Shown one piece after another: positions 1-10,422 of a stretch of 64,000 nt of DNA. How positions within the stretch are numbered: position 1 is the first letter of the stretch; each line of letters opens with the position of its first letter. The notes beneath the pieces are model-generated. The model saw only the letters and a program-made list of their open reading frames with translations, was not told the DNA's origin and made no database searches. Source of the stretch: Euborellia annulipes (lineage: Eukaryota > Arthropoda > Insecta > Dermaptera > Anisolabididae). The translations under genes and the position numbers were made by a program. Location: contig JAKCPI010014121.1 of assembly GCA_023213315.1 (NCBI GenBank), positions 1-64,000 of the forward strand. The letters are read 5' to 3'.

Positions 1-583
1 AGCTTAAAAGGAATAAATATGAATAGCCGATAAGACCCTTTTCTTAGAATAGGGGACCAGGAAGCAAATAAATCTCTGATATCGACAGAATTTATGACGA
101 CGGAGTCAAAATAAGGTCCAGAGGGATAAACAATTCCTGAGATGCAAGACAGCAATTTAGCGAGAATTGGCCAAGGACCGCTGACTCCACGGCACGTGGA
201 CAGGATGAAGCAGAGTTGACGAAAGATGATGACATCTTGAGCATATATAAACCCTGATCGCTTCAGGGCAATCAGCTAGTCCTTACTCACCGGGTCTAAT
301 CACGTAACATGACGGCGAGCAGGCTCAAATTTATAACAGGCTTAACTTAAAGTCTCAGTGAACAATCCTCGACTCTTTGTCCAAGTATTTTTATAATCAT
401 TGTGAAACTTGTATTCAACTTTTATTCTATCTTTCTAATAAAGATACACATATACTCAACGGCCAAACTTTCATTTTAAATTATTAAGGATCAGCCTATA
501 ATTGATCGGTGGTGGCAGTGAAATCTACCAGCGCAAACAACATCTTGGCGCTACAAGTTGTGTTGCAAGGAGTCGGCACAACA
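1..583 (+). repeat. Partial 5' LTR of a Gypsy-type element
   Basis: This looks like the LTR promoter and R/U5 region of the gag-bearing element that follows. A TATA-like box (CATATATAAA) lies at 242-251, an AATAAAG polyadenylation signal at 437-443, and the segment ends in GCACAACA at 576-583. The next few bases lead into a tRNA primer site, just as in the intact Gypsy element at 23.4 kb. The 5' end of the LTR is outside the window, so its full length is unknown. Confidence 0.6.
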
Positions 584-587
584 TAAT

Positions 588-603
588 TGGTGGGAGCGGT
601 GGG
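588..603 (+). promoter_or_regulatory. Primer binding site, tRNA-Leu type
   Basis: TGGTGGGAGCGGTGGG is complementary, with one mismatch, to the 3' end of animal tRNA-Leu(AAG) as I recall it (CCCACCGCTGCCACCA). The same site without the mismatch follows the 5' LTR of the Gypsy element at 23428. It would prime minus-strand cDNA synthesis. Confidence 0.6.
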
Positions 604-1044
604 ATTGCTACAAGTAATTGCTACAAGTGATTGCTAAGATTACTACGAGGCAATCGCAGCTACAAGCAGCAACCGGATCAGCATCCAGAGGCAGCAGCCA
701 ACATCAAGGCAGAGAATCGTCTGGACAACGCGCCGACAGCAGTTGAACGAGTACAAGATAACGGTGAGTCAACCATATTTCAATAAAGGATAGCTCAGTT
801 TGGACAAAGCAAAAAGGTTCAGAACACATAAAAAGGAAAAAGTAGTGAAAATGGAAGATAAAAGTAAAGTAAACGCAAAGCGAGGAGGCTTTGTGCCTGA
901 GCCCGAGGGGAGGGGCAAGCTAGTGGATTAACAGATCCCAATACAGCAGTAAGCACATTAATAACGATAGAAGGAACAAATGAAGATATAAATAATACAA
1001 ATGACGACAGGAATGAAAACGATGAAGACAGGGAAACAGATAGA

Positions 1045-2082
1045 GTGCATGGGGATGGGACTACTAGGGACCATCGGCTTTCTGACCAGCCATCCGGGGG
1101 GCTCGAGGGCCTCAGACTTTCTGTCGATCCTGGTGGCCAAGGACCCGGTAGACCTTCAACCAGGGCAACTCTAGGCGGAACAAGAGTTGGAGAATTTTCA
1201 TATTACATGTGTAACCCGGGGAAGTTAAATTTAAAAGATGCAATGGGTTTAATTCCCTCATTTGATGGAAGGTCTAAGGGAGACTTAGAAGATTTTATAA
1301 GTTCATGTGAATACGCATTCGAGCAGGTGGATGTGAGATTAAAAAGGGAAATATTGCAGGCAATATTAAAGGTAAAACTGAGAGGAAAAGCAAGGCAGTC
1401 AGTAAGACATATGGACATAAACTCTTATAGGGAACTAGAAGAGGAAATAAAGCAGTTATATGGAGAAAATAAATCGTTATTTTCACTACAGAATGAGTTC
1501 AGTGCATTAAAGCAAAGAGTAGGAGAAACAGTACAATCATTCGGCAATAGGGTCGAAAATAAATTGGTAGACTTAGTGGAGGCGATACTAAGGGAAGAAA
1601 GAGGAGAAATAGGAAAAAGGGTGTTACAACAATTCTTAAGAAAGCAGGCACTAGAAATATTTAAGGAAGGATTAAATGATGATATAAAAATGATGGTAAA
1701 AGCTAGGAATGCAAGCAAGCTAGAGATAGCGATCAAGCAAGCTTTAGAAGAGGAAAGGTTAAAAGAAACCAACAGACAGAGGCAGTTAGTTAACAGACCA
1801 TGATATTACTCAGATGAAAGAAATAGTCGTAAAACGTGTAGGTATTGCAAGAAGGGCAACCACGAAGAAAAGAATTGCAGGTACAGACCAGGTACTTCGA
1901 ATGCAAGAGAAAACAGATATAATGCTGATACGCAGCATAGATCATATGATAAACCAAAATGCTATTTATGCAATTTAGCAGGACACTATGCGAGGGATTG
2001 TCGCAAACGATATAGGGAACCTGATAGGGATAACTATAAAGGAGATAAAAAGGAAGAAACGGGCAAACGGGCAAAAGTGTAA
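1045..2082 (+). pseudogene. Gypsy-type Gag with internal stop
   Basis: This encodes a retrotransposon Gag. The first part (to 1800) is a helical capsid-like region with FDGRSKGDLEDFI near its start and many charged helices. A TGA stop at 1801-1803 breaks the frame, after which the same frame continues with two zinc knuckles: CRYCKKGNHEEKNC and CYLCNLAGHYARDC, both CX2CX4HX4C, and then a stop near 2080. No in-frame ATG is seen upstream of 1045, where the frame opens with GTG, so the true start is unclear. The internal stop and the loss of most pol downstream mark a dead copy. Confidence 0.8.
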
Positions 2083-2152
2083 GGATGGTCAACAATGATT
2101 TAAACGACCAAGCACCCGAGAGCAGCCCGACGACGGTGCGAAATATGTAGGG

Positions 2153-2156
<4 letters not shown>

Positions 2157-2196
<40 letters not shown>

Positions 2197-2520
2197 GAAT
2201 GGGTGCATAAGGTCGAAGACCTATAATGACCAATAGTCACATGCAGCCAGGAAGAAAATAAAAACAAAAGGAGAAGCATAAAGGGGAAACTCAACTGCGG
2301 GAACTGGAGAAGATGCCTGTTGAGGTTAGACTTGAAAGTCTGAAGATTGTAGGTTTTGGGGAAGATAGACGCAGGGAGCTTGTTCCATTCACGGGAGGTC
2401 ATGGGGACAAAGGAAGAATGAAATTGACTTGTTCTGTTAGTCGTGATCTGAACAGCATAGGGATGTTGGGAAGATGCCTTTCTTGTGTTCCGTGAATATG
2501 TTGCATTGGGTGGGATAATT
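2157..2520 (-). mobile_element. 5'-truncated LINE 3' end with poly(A)
   Basis: On the minus strand this reads the tail of a non-LTR reverse transcriptase: SFVPMTSREWNKLPASIFP, then YNLQTFKSNLNRHL and a stop, followed by a 3' UTR and a poly(A) run (the T-tract at 2157-2195). The W-N-LP plus F-K--LN-HL pattern is typical of the C-terminus of CR1/Jockey-like LINEs. It interrupts the gag-pol of the surrounding LTR element. A near-identical shorter copy lies at 4952-5242. The right (truncation) border is approximate. Confidence 0.75.
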
Positions 2521-2619
2521 GATTTTAATTCGGCAGAGCATTGACCATGATAATACCTGTAGAAGAGAGATAGTGCAGATACTAGATAATACGAGATAAA
2601 GACGATCAGGAAATAACTT

Positions 2620-2805
2620 TCAATATAGATCAGGCCAACAAAGAAAATTTGATTTTACTTTTGGACATAGGAGCAGAGGTATATTTAATCAAGAAAGGGT
2701 ACTGAAATTATCAGCTGAAGTATGGAGGAATAAAATTAAAATAAAAGGTCTAGGAGGAGAACTAGAAACACTAGCAGAAATAAAAGCAAAGGTAAGAATT
2801 TTTTA
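2620..2805 (+). pseudogene. Retroviral-type protease remnant
   Basis: One frame reads NLILLLDIGAEVYLIKKG, followed by LKLSAEVWRNKIKIKGLGGE. This resembles a retropepsin active-site segment (D-T/S-G-A-x-x-S/x-L-I-x-x), but the usual Thr/Ser after the catalytic Asp is Ile. It follows the gag at 1045 once the LINE tail at 2157-2520 is removed, so it is probably the start of pol of the same element. AT-rich sequence without coding potential follows. Confidence 0.55.
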
Positions 2806-3028
2806 AACGATTTTTTTTATAAAGTGTTTTTAAAATTCAAGAAAAAACATGAATAAATTTAATTTAAAATTTTTTATGAAATTATTAAGTTAATTATTAA
2901 ATACTTTAAAAATTATTATTACTAAATGATATAAACCACAAAAGCTTTAATAATTATTATAATTTATTATTATTATAGGTGTACTTAATTTCAAACGGAT
3001 TCATTGAAAATTGTGGATTTCTAAAAAG
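2806..3028. other. AT-rich sequence, no gene seen
   Basis: No coding frame is recognisable. A segment near 2933-2955 (AAACCACAAAAGCTTTAATA) recurs at about 60217, just inside the right target-site copy of the 2.9-kb inverted-repeat insertion, so part of this stretch is probably the tail of the same repeat family. Confidence 0.5.
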
Positions 3029-3860
3029 ATATAACCAAGTATTTATTAATTTAAATAAGCGAAAAATGTAGGTACCGCCGGGAGTCGCACCACGGATCTG
3101 TCGATTTACGCTCAACATGCCCTACTACTGGACCACAGTACGCACTCGCTTATTTAAATTATGATAGATCGCTGATTTCAGTCTACTAGAGAAACGCCGC
3201 TCAAATCAAGCGTTCAGATTTCTCCGTTACTGAGGCGCGATCTAGATGGACGTTTTGAGAAATTAACTCAATTATGCAATTAATAAATAAAGAATTATAT
3301 ATATCATGTGTTGGTCCATGAGGTAATTATGAAAAACATATAACCAAGTATTTATTAATTTAAATAAGCGAAAAATGTAGGTACCGCGGGGAGTCGCACC
3401 ACGGATCTGTCGATTTAAGCTCAACATGCCCTACTACTGGACCACAGTACGCACTCGCTTATTTAAATTATGATAGATCGCTGATTTCAGTCTACTAGAG
3501 ACATGGACCAACACATGATATATATAATTCTTTATTTATTAATTGCATAATTGAGTTAATTTCTCAAAACGTCCATCTAGATCGCGCCTCAGTAACGGAG
3601 AAATCTGAACGCTTGATTTGAGCGGCGTTTCTCTAGTAGACTGAAATCAGCGATCTATCATAATTTAAATAAGCGAGTGCGTACTGTGGTCCAGTAGTAG
3701 GGCATGTTGAGCGTAAATCGACAGATCCGTGGTGCGACTCCCGGCGGTACCTACATTTTTCGCTTATTTAAATTAATAAATACTTGGTTATATGTTTTTC
3801 ATAATTACCTCATGGACCAACACATGATATATATAATTCTTTATTTATTAATTGTGGATT
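3029..3860. repeat. 309-bp tRNA-like repeat, tandem then inverted
   Basis: A 309-bp unit starts at 3029 and again at 3338 (second copy partial, to about 3501). From 3502 the sequence is the reverse complement of 3029-3324, and is followed by the reverse complement of the end of the unit. Each unit contains a tRNA-like block: in the right-hand copy an A-box TGGTCCAGTAG at 3687-3697 and a B-box-like GGTGCGACTCC at 3731-3741. The whole array is flanked by a direct repeat of about 15 bp (AATTGTGGATTTCTA, near 3009 and 3850), which looks like a target-site duplication. It could be a multimeric SINE-like or foldback insertion. Confidence 0.7.
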
Positions 3861-4545
3861 TCTATAGAACATATACATACATATTTACATACATACATAC
3901 GTTTTTCCCATTTCATTTTTATATATTAGTTATAGACTGTCTCTCGAAGCAACATACACGTTTTTTTCGCTCTCTGCTTTTAGTTCACTTTTGAGTGGTA
4001 TATTTTTTGAATTATCAAAAGATTTTTATATGTGCCTATGTGATTTGCAAAGTGTGATCTCATAAATATATTTTTTAGTGCAATTTGTGTGTACCTACGA
4101 GGATAGAGAGGATTTGCTCTCTTTAAAAATTCGACCAGGTTTTATCGCTTATCTTTCCAAGAAAACATTACTCATTCTTTTTAATATTTTATTTATTCAA
4201 ACTTGAAAAATAAATTGAATTTAAAAATATATATTAATATACACACAAACTATGGCTATTTGCAACCGTCAAGTTAAAGGGAATGAGTGCATCTCATACA
4301 TACAATGTGCACATGCATTTCACGCTAAATGTTTGTCGCTCTCAAATGATGATAAATGCAGGGAATATAAGTGCACTTCTTGCGTCAAGAAGAATTTAGC
4401 TTCGGCGTCGCCTACCCAGCAGCCCATGGTTCTTCGGTCGGGTCGGGCAAAGGTACCAGCGAAAAATCCAGAGGGTGACGTTATGTCTATCCTTAAAATA
4501 CTTAAGGCTAGTAGTGCAGATGCTTCAAATTCACTATCTTCCCTG

Positions 4546-4805
4546 CAGGGGCGTATATAGAAATTTTTTTTCGGGGGGGGCCCGAACTCAAAAATTTTTC
4601 TGAGGAAAATTTTTTTTAAAAAACTACATTTTTTTCACACGAAATTTTTTGCGGAACATTTGTTCTTTTGCGGAACCAAAGTTTTCCATCCTGCGGAAAA
4701 AATTGTTGCGCTGATGTCTGTAAATCCCTATATATGTATAGGTTTTTGGAAAATTTCGGGGGGGGGCCCGGGCCCCCTCGGCCCCCCCCCTTATATACGC
4801 CCCTG
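4546..4805. mobile_element. hAT-type MITE, copy 1
   Basis: The element has terminal inverted repeats CAGGGGCGTATATA / TATATACGCCCCTG and an exact 8-bp target-site duplication CTTCCCTG (4538-4545 and 4806-4813), both typical of the hAT superfamily. The inside is G-run and A/T-run sequence with no transposase. Excising it with one target copy restores the host ORF1 frame. Copy 2 lies in inverse orientation at 9839-10083. Confidence 0.9.
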
Positions 4806-4947
4806 CTTCCCTGCATGCTAAATTTGACGAGCAAGCCGCTAAGATCGAATCGCTGGAGCTTAAGTTGGCCCAGGCTCTTGAAGAAATTGCTACTTTAAAA
4901 GTAAAAAATTGTGAACTTGAAAAAAATAATTATGACCTACACTCGAG

Positions 4948-4951
<4 letters not shown>

Positions 4952-4978
<27 letters not shown>

Positions 4979-5242
4979 TTGGAATGGGTGCATAAGGTCG
5001 AAGACCTATAATGACCAATAGTCACATGCAGCCAGGAAGAAAATAAAAACAAAAGGAGAAGCATAAAGGGGAAACTCAACTGCGGGAACTGAGAAGATGC
5101 CTGTTGAGGTTAGACTTGAAAGTCTGAAGATTGTAGGTTTTGGGGAAGATAGACGCAGGGAGCTTGTTCCATTCACGGGAGGTCATGGGGACAAAGGAAG
5201 AATGAAATTGACTTGTTCAGTTAGTCGTGATCTGAACAGCAT
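4952..5242 (-). mobile_element. LINE 3' end fragment with poly(A), copy 2
   Basis: This has the same sequence as 2157-2454: a minus-strand C-terminus (REWNKLPASIFPKTYNLQ) plus 3' UTR and a poly(A) seen as a T-run. It is inserted in the coiled coil of LINE ORF1. The near identity of the two copies suggests that both inserted fairly recently from the same source. Confidence 0.8.
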
Positions 5243-5701
5243 CTCCAACTGGAGCAGCAATCATTGGAACGATCATTGGATATCTACGGTCTTCCTGAGG
5301 TGCAGGGCGAGACTCCAGCATCCTCGGTTATAATCGTCGGTCAGCACTTGGGAATCCAGCTTACCTCTGAGGAAATTGAATCTTCTCATCGTTTTGGGCG
5401 ACCCATTGAGGGCAAAAGGCCACTCAATGTTAAATTCGTTCGCAAGAATGTTTGTGACAGGTTCATCACGGAGAAGAGGGTTAAAAGAAACTTGACTATT
5501 AAAGACTCTGTCATTTATGTAAATGAAACTTTAACCCCATATAATAGAAATCTTTATGGTTTGGCTCGAAAAGCAAAAAATGCTACTGGAGGAAAATTTA
5601 AGTATTTATGAGTTAGAAATGGGCGAATGTACGCTAGACCCGAAAATGGAAAAAATTATTTTATAAATGAGAATGAAAGGGATGTTGAGTTGATTAAATG
5701 A

Positions 5702-6413
5702 CGTCAATTTTTTCAGTTAAAAAATCTTAAATATGTTAATTCACTTGCTATGCTTTTTATTTTTTTATTAGAAAAATTTATCAACATAAATAATGATAAC
5801 TACATGTTGAAAATTTATTTGTGCATTTTAATAATAATAATATTGATATCTCTTGTTTTGTTCATATTCTCTTTATTCTCTTTCTTTTCAACATTAGAAT
5901 TTTGTTTTATTTTTTTACTATTCAAATTTCAAGATCAATTTCTTAGATTATCAAAGTGGATATTTTTAATAAGACTTTTTGATACAAATTCATTAATTAT
6001 CTGCAATATTTCTTTTGAATCAGATTCGATTCTTCACATAATTAATTTTATTAATTATTTTATTTATATGGTCACTTTATTAGTAAACTTTAAGAACTAA
6101 ATAACATACATTATTGTGATTTTCATATATGTCTCTATTATAACCTCTCTGTCTTATTTTGCAAAAAGTATTATTAACAAAATATTATTTTTATGTATAT
6201 CTCTACATACAGAAATAATTTCGGGTCCTACTTCGTATTTTAATGTATTCGATGTATATATGGACATGTGGTGGTTTTACTTGGGTTTTGGGGTGTCAAT
6301 TTTGGCAATGTGCGGATCAAATTTTGATTCAGGCCTGACATGCTTGAGTTCTGTGCTCTTTGGATATTTCGCTGTAAGAATACTAACTTGGCAACTTTTA
6401 TCTTTAATTATCA
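5702..6413. other. AT-rich spacer between LINE ORF1 and ORF2
   Basis: This holds only hydrophobic low-complexity open frames rich in Phe, Ile and Leu codons, which is what very AT-rich DNA gives by chance. It sits exactly between ORF1 and ORF2 of the LINE, and I read it as the inter-ORF spacer. Confidence 0.6.
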
Positions 6414-9409
6414 ATGGCTGATACCCTCAATATCAGTCATGTTAATGCCCAGTCTCTTAGTGCTCACTTGGATGAATTCAGAGAATATTTCTCTTCTGGA
6501 TCTTATCAGGTAGTGTGTGTGAGTGAGACATGGCTCAAACCGCACATCTCAACAAGTTTTTTATCATTAGAAAATTACAATTTATATAGGTGTGATAGAG
6601 TCCAGAGAGTGGGTGGTGGTGTGGCAGTTTTTGTCAGGAAGGATTTTAAATGTGAGGTGCTGACCACGTCCCAACTATATACAACATCTCTGGTAGAGTT
6701 TATGATGGTAGAAATAAATATAGAGAGTTTTCAGCTTCTGTTAGTTGTAGTTTATAGACCACCAAGAGTTGGTTTCTTTTCGGATTTCGAAGACTTATTA
6801 TCCCAATATTTGCCTCTGTATACTGATATTTTAATAGTTGGAGATTTTAATACAGATTTTAATTCAAACTCTCCAGACAAGATCTATTTAAACAATCTTT
6901 TCTTTTCTATGGGTCTTAATGTGATTCCATTAAGTCCGACTCATTTCACATCTCATTCTCACTCTTGGATAGATCTTATTGTGATCATTGATTCTGTACA
7001 AGAGAAAATGATAACAAAGGGACAGTGTCAGATCTCCTTTCTGTCTGCACATGATTTAATATTTATAAATCTTGATATTAATATACCTGAAATGAAAGTA
7101 GTTCCTAGGAAATTTAGAGATTTCACGAATTTTAATCATGATCAATTTCTAAATGAACTAGCTTTGAAGGATTTTTCTCATATTTTTAGAGAAAGAGATG
7201 CATTGATAGAAAGGTTACTTATTTTTTTTTTTTTTTTTAAGGTCTTTTTCGACATCTAAGGCCATTTAGACCCCATCCGTATTTATTTCAAATGATTTGT
7301 AGTCAAATCAAATGAAATAAATTTTTCTCGCTTGGGACGGGAAGCGAACCCGGGACTCCGGTGCAAGAAGCTAATGTCTTCTCACTGAGCCACGGCTCCC
7401 GGGCAGGTTACTTATTTAAATAGGATTCTTTTGGAACATTTTGATAAACACGCCCCTTTTCGGACAAGCGTGAATAGACGCCCTCCTGTGCCCTGGATCA
7501 CTAGCGAGATTCGAGAACTGATGCGGGAAAGGGATAGGTTTAGGAGATGGGCTCTGAGAACCGGAAACCCTGAGATAGGAAAACAGTTCAGAATGTTGAG
7601 AAATAGGGTGGTAAATTTTATCAAAAATAGTAAAATTTCTTATTTTCAAAAATTATTCAGTATACATAGTAATAATACTACTTTTTTATGGAAGGAACTG
7701 GGAAAATTGGGAGTAACTAGCAAACATAAAAATTCAACAAACTTTGAAGTGCAAAGGCTAAATGAATATTTTGTATCTGGTGGTAATGTTTCAAATTTGG
7801 ATAAAGGCAATCTCCCTTTGAGCCATAGTGTTTTTGATTCAAATAGGTTCTATTTCCCGCATGTGAATCCTGAATCTATCCTTACTTCTATTTTTAAATT
7901 TCGTTCAGAGGCTCAAGGATCCGATGGTGTACCCCTTAAACTTTTAAAATTGTCTATTCCATGTGTGCTGCCGGTGTTGTAGCACATCTTCGACAGATCG
8001 CTACAGGAGTCCGTTTTTCCCTCTATTTGGAAGTTGGCTATTGTTCGCCCATTACCTAAAGTGCCTAATCCTATAGAATGTTCCGACTTTAGACCGATAT
8101 CTCTCCTGTGCACAATGTCTAAAATTTTAGAGAAAATATTACATCATCACTTGAATGATTACTTGGAAAGGACAGGGTTACTGAACGCTTACCAATCGGG
8201 GTATCGACGCTTCCATAGTACCCAGTCCGTTCAGTTGAGAGTTAGTGATGATATTAGATTGGCTGTGGATAGGAAGGAGGTAACAGTATTAGTCCTTTTC
8301 GATCTGAGCAAGGCCTTTGATCGAGTGGATCACCGCCTTTTGATTCGGAGATTGTTCGATTTGAATTTGTCTGAGTCGGTCATTAGGTGGTTTGTGTCAT
8401 ATCTGTCAGGAAGAACTCAGAGGGTAGTGGACACCGAGGGTCTTGAGTCGGATTGCTCCCTGTGAATTCGGGCGTTCCTCAGGGCTCTGTGCTGGGACCT
8501 CTCCTTTTTTCGTTGTTTATTGGGGATATCAGCCAACATATTAAATACCAATTATTTGCAGATGATCTGCAAATATACTTATCGGGTTCATTTGACGATC
8601 TGCAGGGAACAGTGGCTAGAATTAATGAGGATGTTAGCAATATTTGTAAGTGGGCTGCCGATAAAAAATTGTTAATCAACATCGGCAAAACAAAATCAAT
8701 TATTTTTGGTAGTAGTTATTACATAAATCGGTCAGCAAATGTTCCTCCAATAACGGTAAACGGGAGACCGATAGAATACTCCGACCCCGTCAGGAACCTT
8801 GGTGTTATTTTTGATAGAACCTTAAGTTGGAACGATCAGGTCCTGAGGGTGTCGAGAACTGTTTTTAAGAATCTTTACCAACTCAAGAGAAATAGAGATT
8901 GTCTTCCGTTTGCCGTTAGAAAAATGGTTGTTACCTCGCTCATTGTTCCCCACTTTGATTACTGTTCTCTGGTGTATAGCGGTATGTCTAGAGAGCGCAG
9001 GATAATACTCGAAAGGGTGTTCAACTCTTGCGTCAGGTTTGTTTTTGATGTCCCAATGGACCGTCGCATAACGCCCTACTAGAATAGGCTAAATTGGCTA
9101 AAAATTAAAAATCGAACTCTTTATTTTATGGGGTGTTATGTGTACGGTCTATTTAAGAATAGGGAACCATCTTATTTGTGGGAGAGGTTGACGCTGAGGG
9201 CGGACGTGATTGGGAGACCGCTGCGAGAGGGTGGGCCAGACCTAAGGATTCCACAACACAGGACGACGATCTTTGGATCTTCGTTTTTGGTGGAGTCCGC
9301 CAGATTGTGGAACTCGGTTCCATTAGATATTAGAAATTCGAGGAGTCTGGCACTTTTTAAAACCAAATTCTATAAATTTTTGCTGGATAAGCAGAGACAA
9401 GAGATGTAA
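6414..9409 (+). pseudogene. LINE ORF2: APE endonuclease and reverse transcriptase
   Basis: The ORF starts at ATG 6414. The apurinic-type endonuclease shows NISHVNAQSL, VSETWLKP, GGGVAVFV, YRPP, GDFNTDF and a terminal SAHDLIFINLD. A SINE interrupts at 7225-7404. The reverse transcriptase follows: [62 protein letters not shown] and the catalytic FADDLQIYL, then a C-terminal region ending SARLWNSVPLDIRNS and LFKTKFYKFLL. Breaks: a stop at 7979-7981, a frameshift at about 8455-8462 and a stop at 9080-9082. It nicks target DNA and copies element RNA when intact; this copy cannot. Confidence 0.88.
7225..7404 (-). mobile_element. tRNA-derived SINE
   Basis: The minus strand begins with a tRNA-like head (box A GTGGCTCAGTGAG; box B GGGTTCGCTTCCC), followed by a body shared with 31645-31836 and a poly(A) tail (the T-run at 7225-7239). 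It is flanked by a 13-bp target-site duplication AGGTTACTTATTT (7212-7224 and 7405-7417). It splits ORF2 of the LINE between the endonuclease and reverse transcriptase domains. Confidence 0.9.
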
Positions 9410-9570
9410 TTCTTTATTATAAAATTTTATTTTATTTTTATGTAATCCTATTTTATTTTGTTTTATTATTTTTTCTTTATTTGTTTTATTTCATACAAGA
9501 GAGACAGTATAAATATATATATAAATCTTATAGGCTCAAAGAGGCAAATAGCCTCAGAGCTAAATAAAAA

Positions 9571-9592
9571 CTATTCTATTCTATTCTATTTT
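9571..9592 (+). repeat. CTATT repeats at LINE 3' end
   Basis: About four copies of CTATT follow TAAATAAAAA after the ORF2 stop. Short tandem repeats like this terminate several LINE clades. A similar tail (TTTTTCTATTTCT repeated) ends the small insert at 61433-61607. Confidence 0.7.
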
Positions 9593-9616
9593 AAGGAAAA
9601 TAATAACAATATAACA

Positions 9617-10260
9617 ATGAATGCTCTCTCTGCCAGATGGAGATTACAGCCCCCCCCCCCCCCTAATATTGAAGAACTATTATCTTATTTGGAGAAGGCA
9701 GCTAGTTCTTTACAAGGCCTGTCAGATACTAGTGCACAGCCTCGTAGTGCGATCGGCAAAAAGGCCTCTACACCGGTGACAGCCTCTGTTGGCTTCTCAA
9801 GAACTTAAAGTTTAACAATGAAAGATATATGTTTTAAACAGGGGCGTATATAAGGGGGGCGAGGGCCCCCCCCCCCGAAATTTCCCAAACACATATACAT
9901 ATATAGGAATATACAGACATCAGCACAACAAATTTTTCCGCAGGACCGAAAACTTTGGTTCTGCAAAAGAAAAAATGTTCCGCAAAAAATTTCGTGTGAA
10001 AAAAAATTTAGTTTCTTAAAAAAAAATTTTTTGAGTTCAGGCCCCCCCCCCCCCCCCGAAAAAAATTTCTATATACGCCCCTGGTTTTAAATGTACACAT
10101 TGTTTGGTCCACATTACCTTTTCTAAATGTTTCAACTATCAAAACTTGCCTGTTAGTGAGAGAGAAAAATTAATTCATAACGATAAACTCTGTAGCAATT
10201 GTCTATCTCAAGATCATAACAAAGACACATGTGAAGCGAAGAATTGTCCCTGTGCAATTC
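9617..10260 (+). pseudogene. BEL/Pao-like Gag fragment, MITE-interrupted
   Basis: A short frame starts MNALSARWRLQ at 9617 and reaches a stop at about 9806. After the MITE (9839-10083) it resumes as KCTHCLVHITFSKCFNYQNL, then [24 protein letters not shown] and EAKNCP. The pattern CX2C-H-C, LPVSER, LCxNCLSxxHxxxxC is characteristic of BEL/Pao Gag zinc-finger regions. No pol follows; the sequence runs into a perfect-looking hairpin at 10236. It is a dead fragment. Confidence 0.7.
9839..10083. mobile_element. hAT-type MITE, copy 2
   Basis: This is the same family as 4546-4805 but inverted: TIRs CAGGGGCGTATATA / TATATACGCCCCTG, with long G/C runs. The 8-bp target-site duplication GTTTTAAA is exact (9831-9838 and 10084-10091). 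Removing it with one target copy rejoins the zinc-finger region of the BEL-like Gag. Confidence 0.9.
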
Positions 10261-10307
10261 CCGTCAAGATAACCTTGACGGGAATTGCACAGGGGACAAT
10301 TCTTCGC
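10236..10307. repeat. 72-bp near-perfect hairpin
   Basis: Arms 10236-10268 and 10274-10307 are reverse complements apart from one missing C, with a 5-bp loop (ATAAC). The left arm is BEL Gag coding sequence, so the right arm is an inverted duplicate of it. It ends 42 bp from the splice donor of the last visible POMGNT1 exon. Confidence 0.85.
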
Positions 10308-10349
10308 CCATAACGGGTTGTATAAATATATACGTGACAAAATACTTAC

Positions 10350-10422
10350 AGAATTATCTGGAAGGAAGCTCTTATCACATGGAGATTTGGTATGATCTAA
10401 TACACTTGCACGTTTCAACAAA
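10350..10422 (-). CDS. POMGNT1: POMGNT1 exon: C-terminal part
   Basis: This exon has 73 nt, with acceptor TTATTAG|TTTGTT and donor TCT|GTAAGT. It reads [20 protein letters not shown], then LPDNS. VLDH-K-PC--SFLPD is a POMGNT1 C-terminal block. Compared with the vertebrate protein about a dozen residues are missing just before it, so a micro-exon may have been overlooked between 10423 and 10867. The following C-terminal exon was not found downstream, where only mobile elements lie. Confidence 0.87.

Larger units (their letters stand above)
4252..5701 (+). pseudogene. LINE ORF1 (PHD-like finger, coiled coil, C-terminal domain)
   Basis: The ORF starts at ATG 4252 with a Cys/His-rich PHD-like finger (ECISYIQCAHAFHAKC, then YKCTSC). 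Removing the MITE at 4546-4805 and one 8-bp target copy continues the frame into a coiled coil (HAKFDEQAAKIESLELKLAQ and following). A LINE tail interrupts at 4952-5242. The frame then resumes with LEQQSLERSLDIYGLPEV, the RNA-binding-type domain common in LINE ORF1 proteins, and SHRFG..KRPLNVKFV. A TGA at about 5609-5611 replaces an expected Trp codon before the true end at 5701. These proteins bind the element's RNA; here the gene is broken. Confidence 0.75.
3861..9594 (+). mobile_element. Nearly full-length LINE with PHD-finger ORF1
   Basis: This is a non-LTR retrotransposon of the CR1/Jockey type. It has a 5' UTR (to about 4251), ORF1 (4252-5701, broken), an AT-rich inter-ORF spacer (5702-6413), ORF2 with endonuclease and reverse transcriptase (6414-9409, broken), and a 3' end of CTATT repeats at 9571-9592. 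Inside it sit a hAT-type MITE (4546-4805), a LINE tail (4952-5242) and a tRNA-SINE (7225-7404). Several stops and frameshifts show that it is no longer active. The 5' border is a guess. Confidence 0.8.

Noticed and set aside
2100..2402. Open frame with a long poly-lysine run
   Set aside because: The lysines are the poly(A) tail of a truncated LINE read as codons. Only the part before it is real LINE coding sequence.
3687..3741. Genuine tRNA gene
   Set aside because: A and B boxes are present but no acceptor stem, anticodon stem or terminator fits. It is repeated within a mobile-type array.
5750..6421. Two membrane-like open frames
   Set aside because: Very AT-rich DNA gives Phe/Ile/Leu-rich frames by chance, and the position is the spacer between LINE ORFs.
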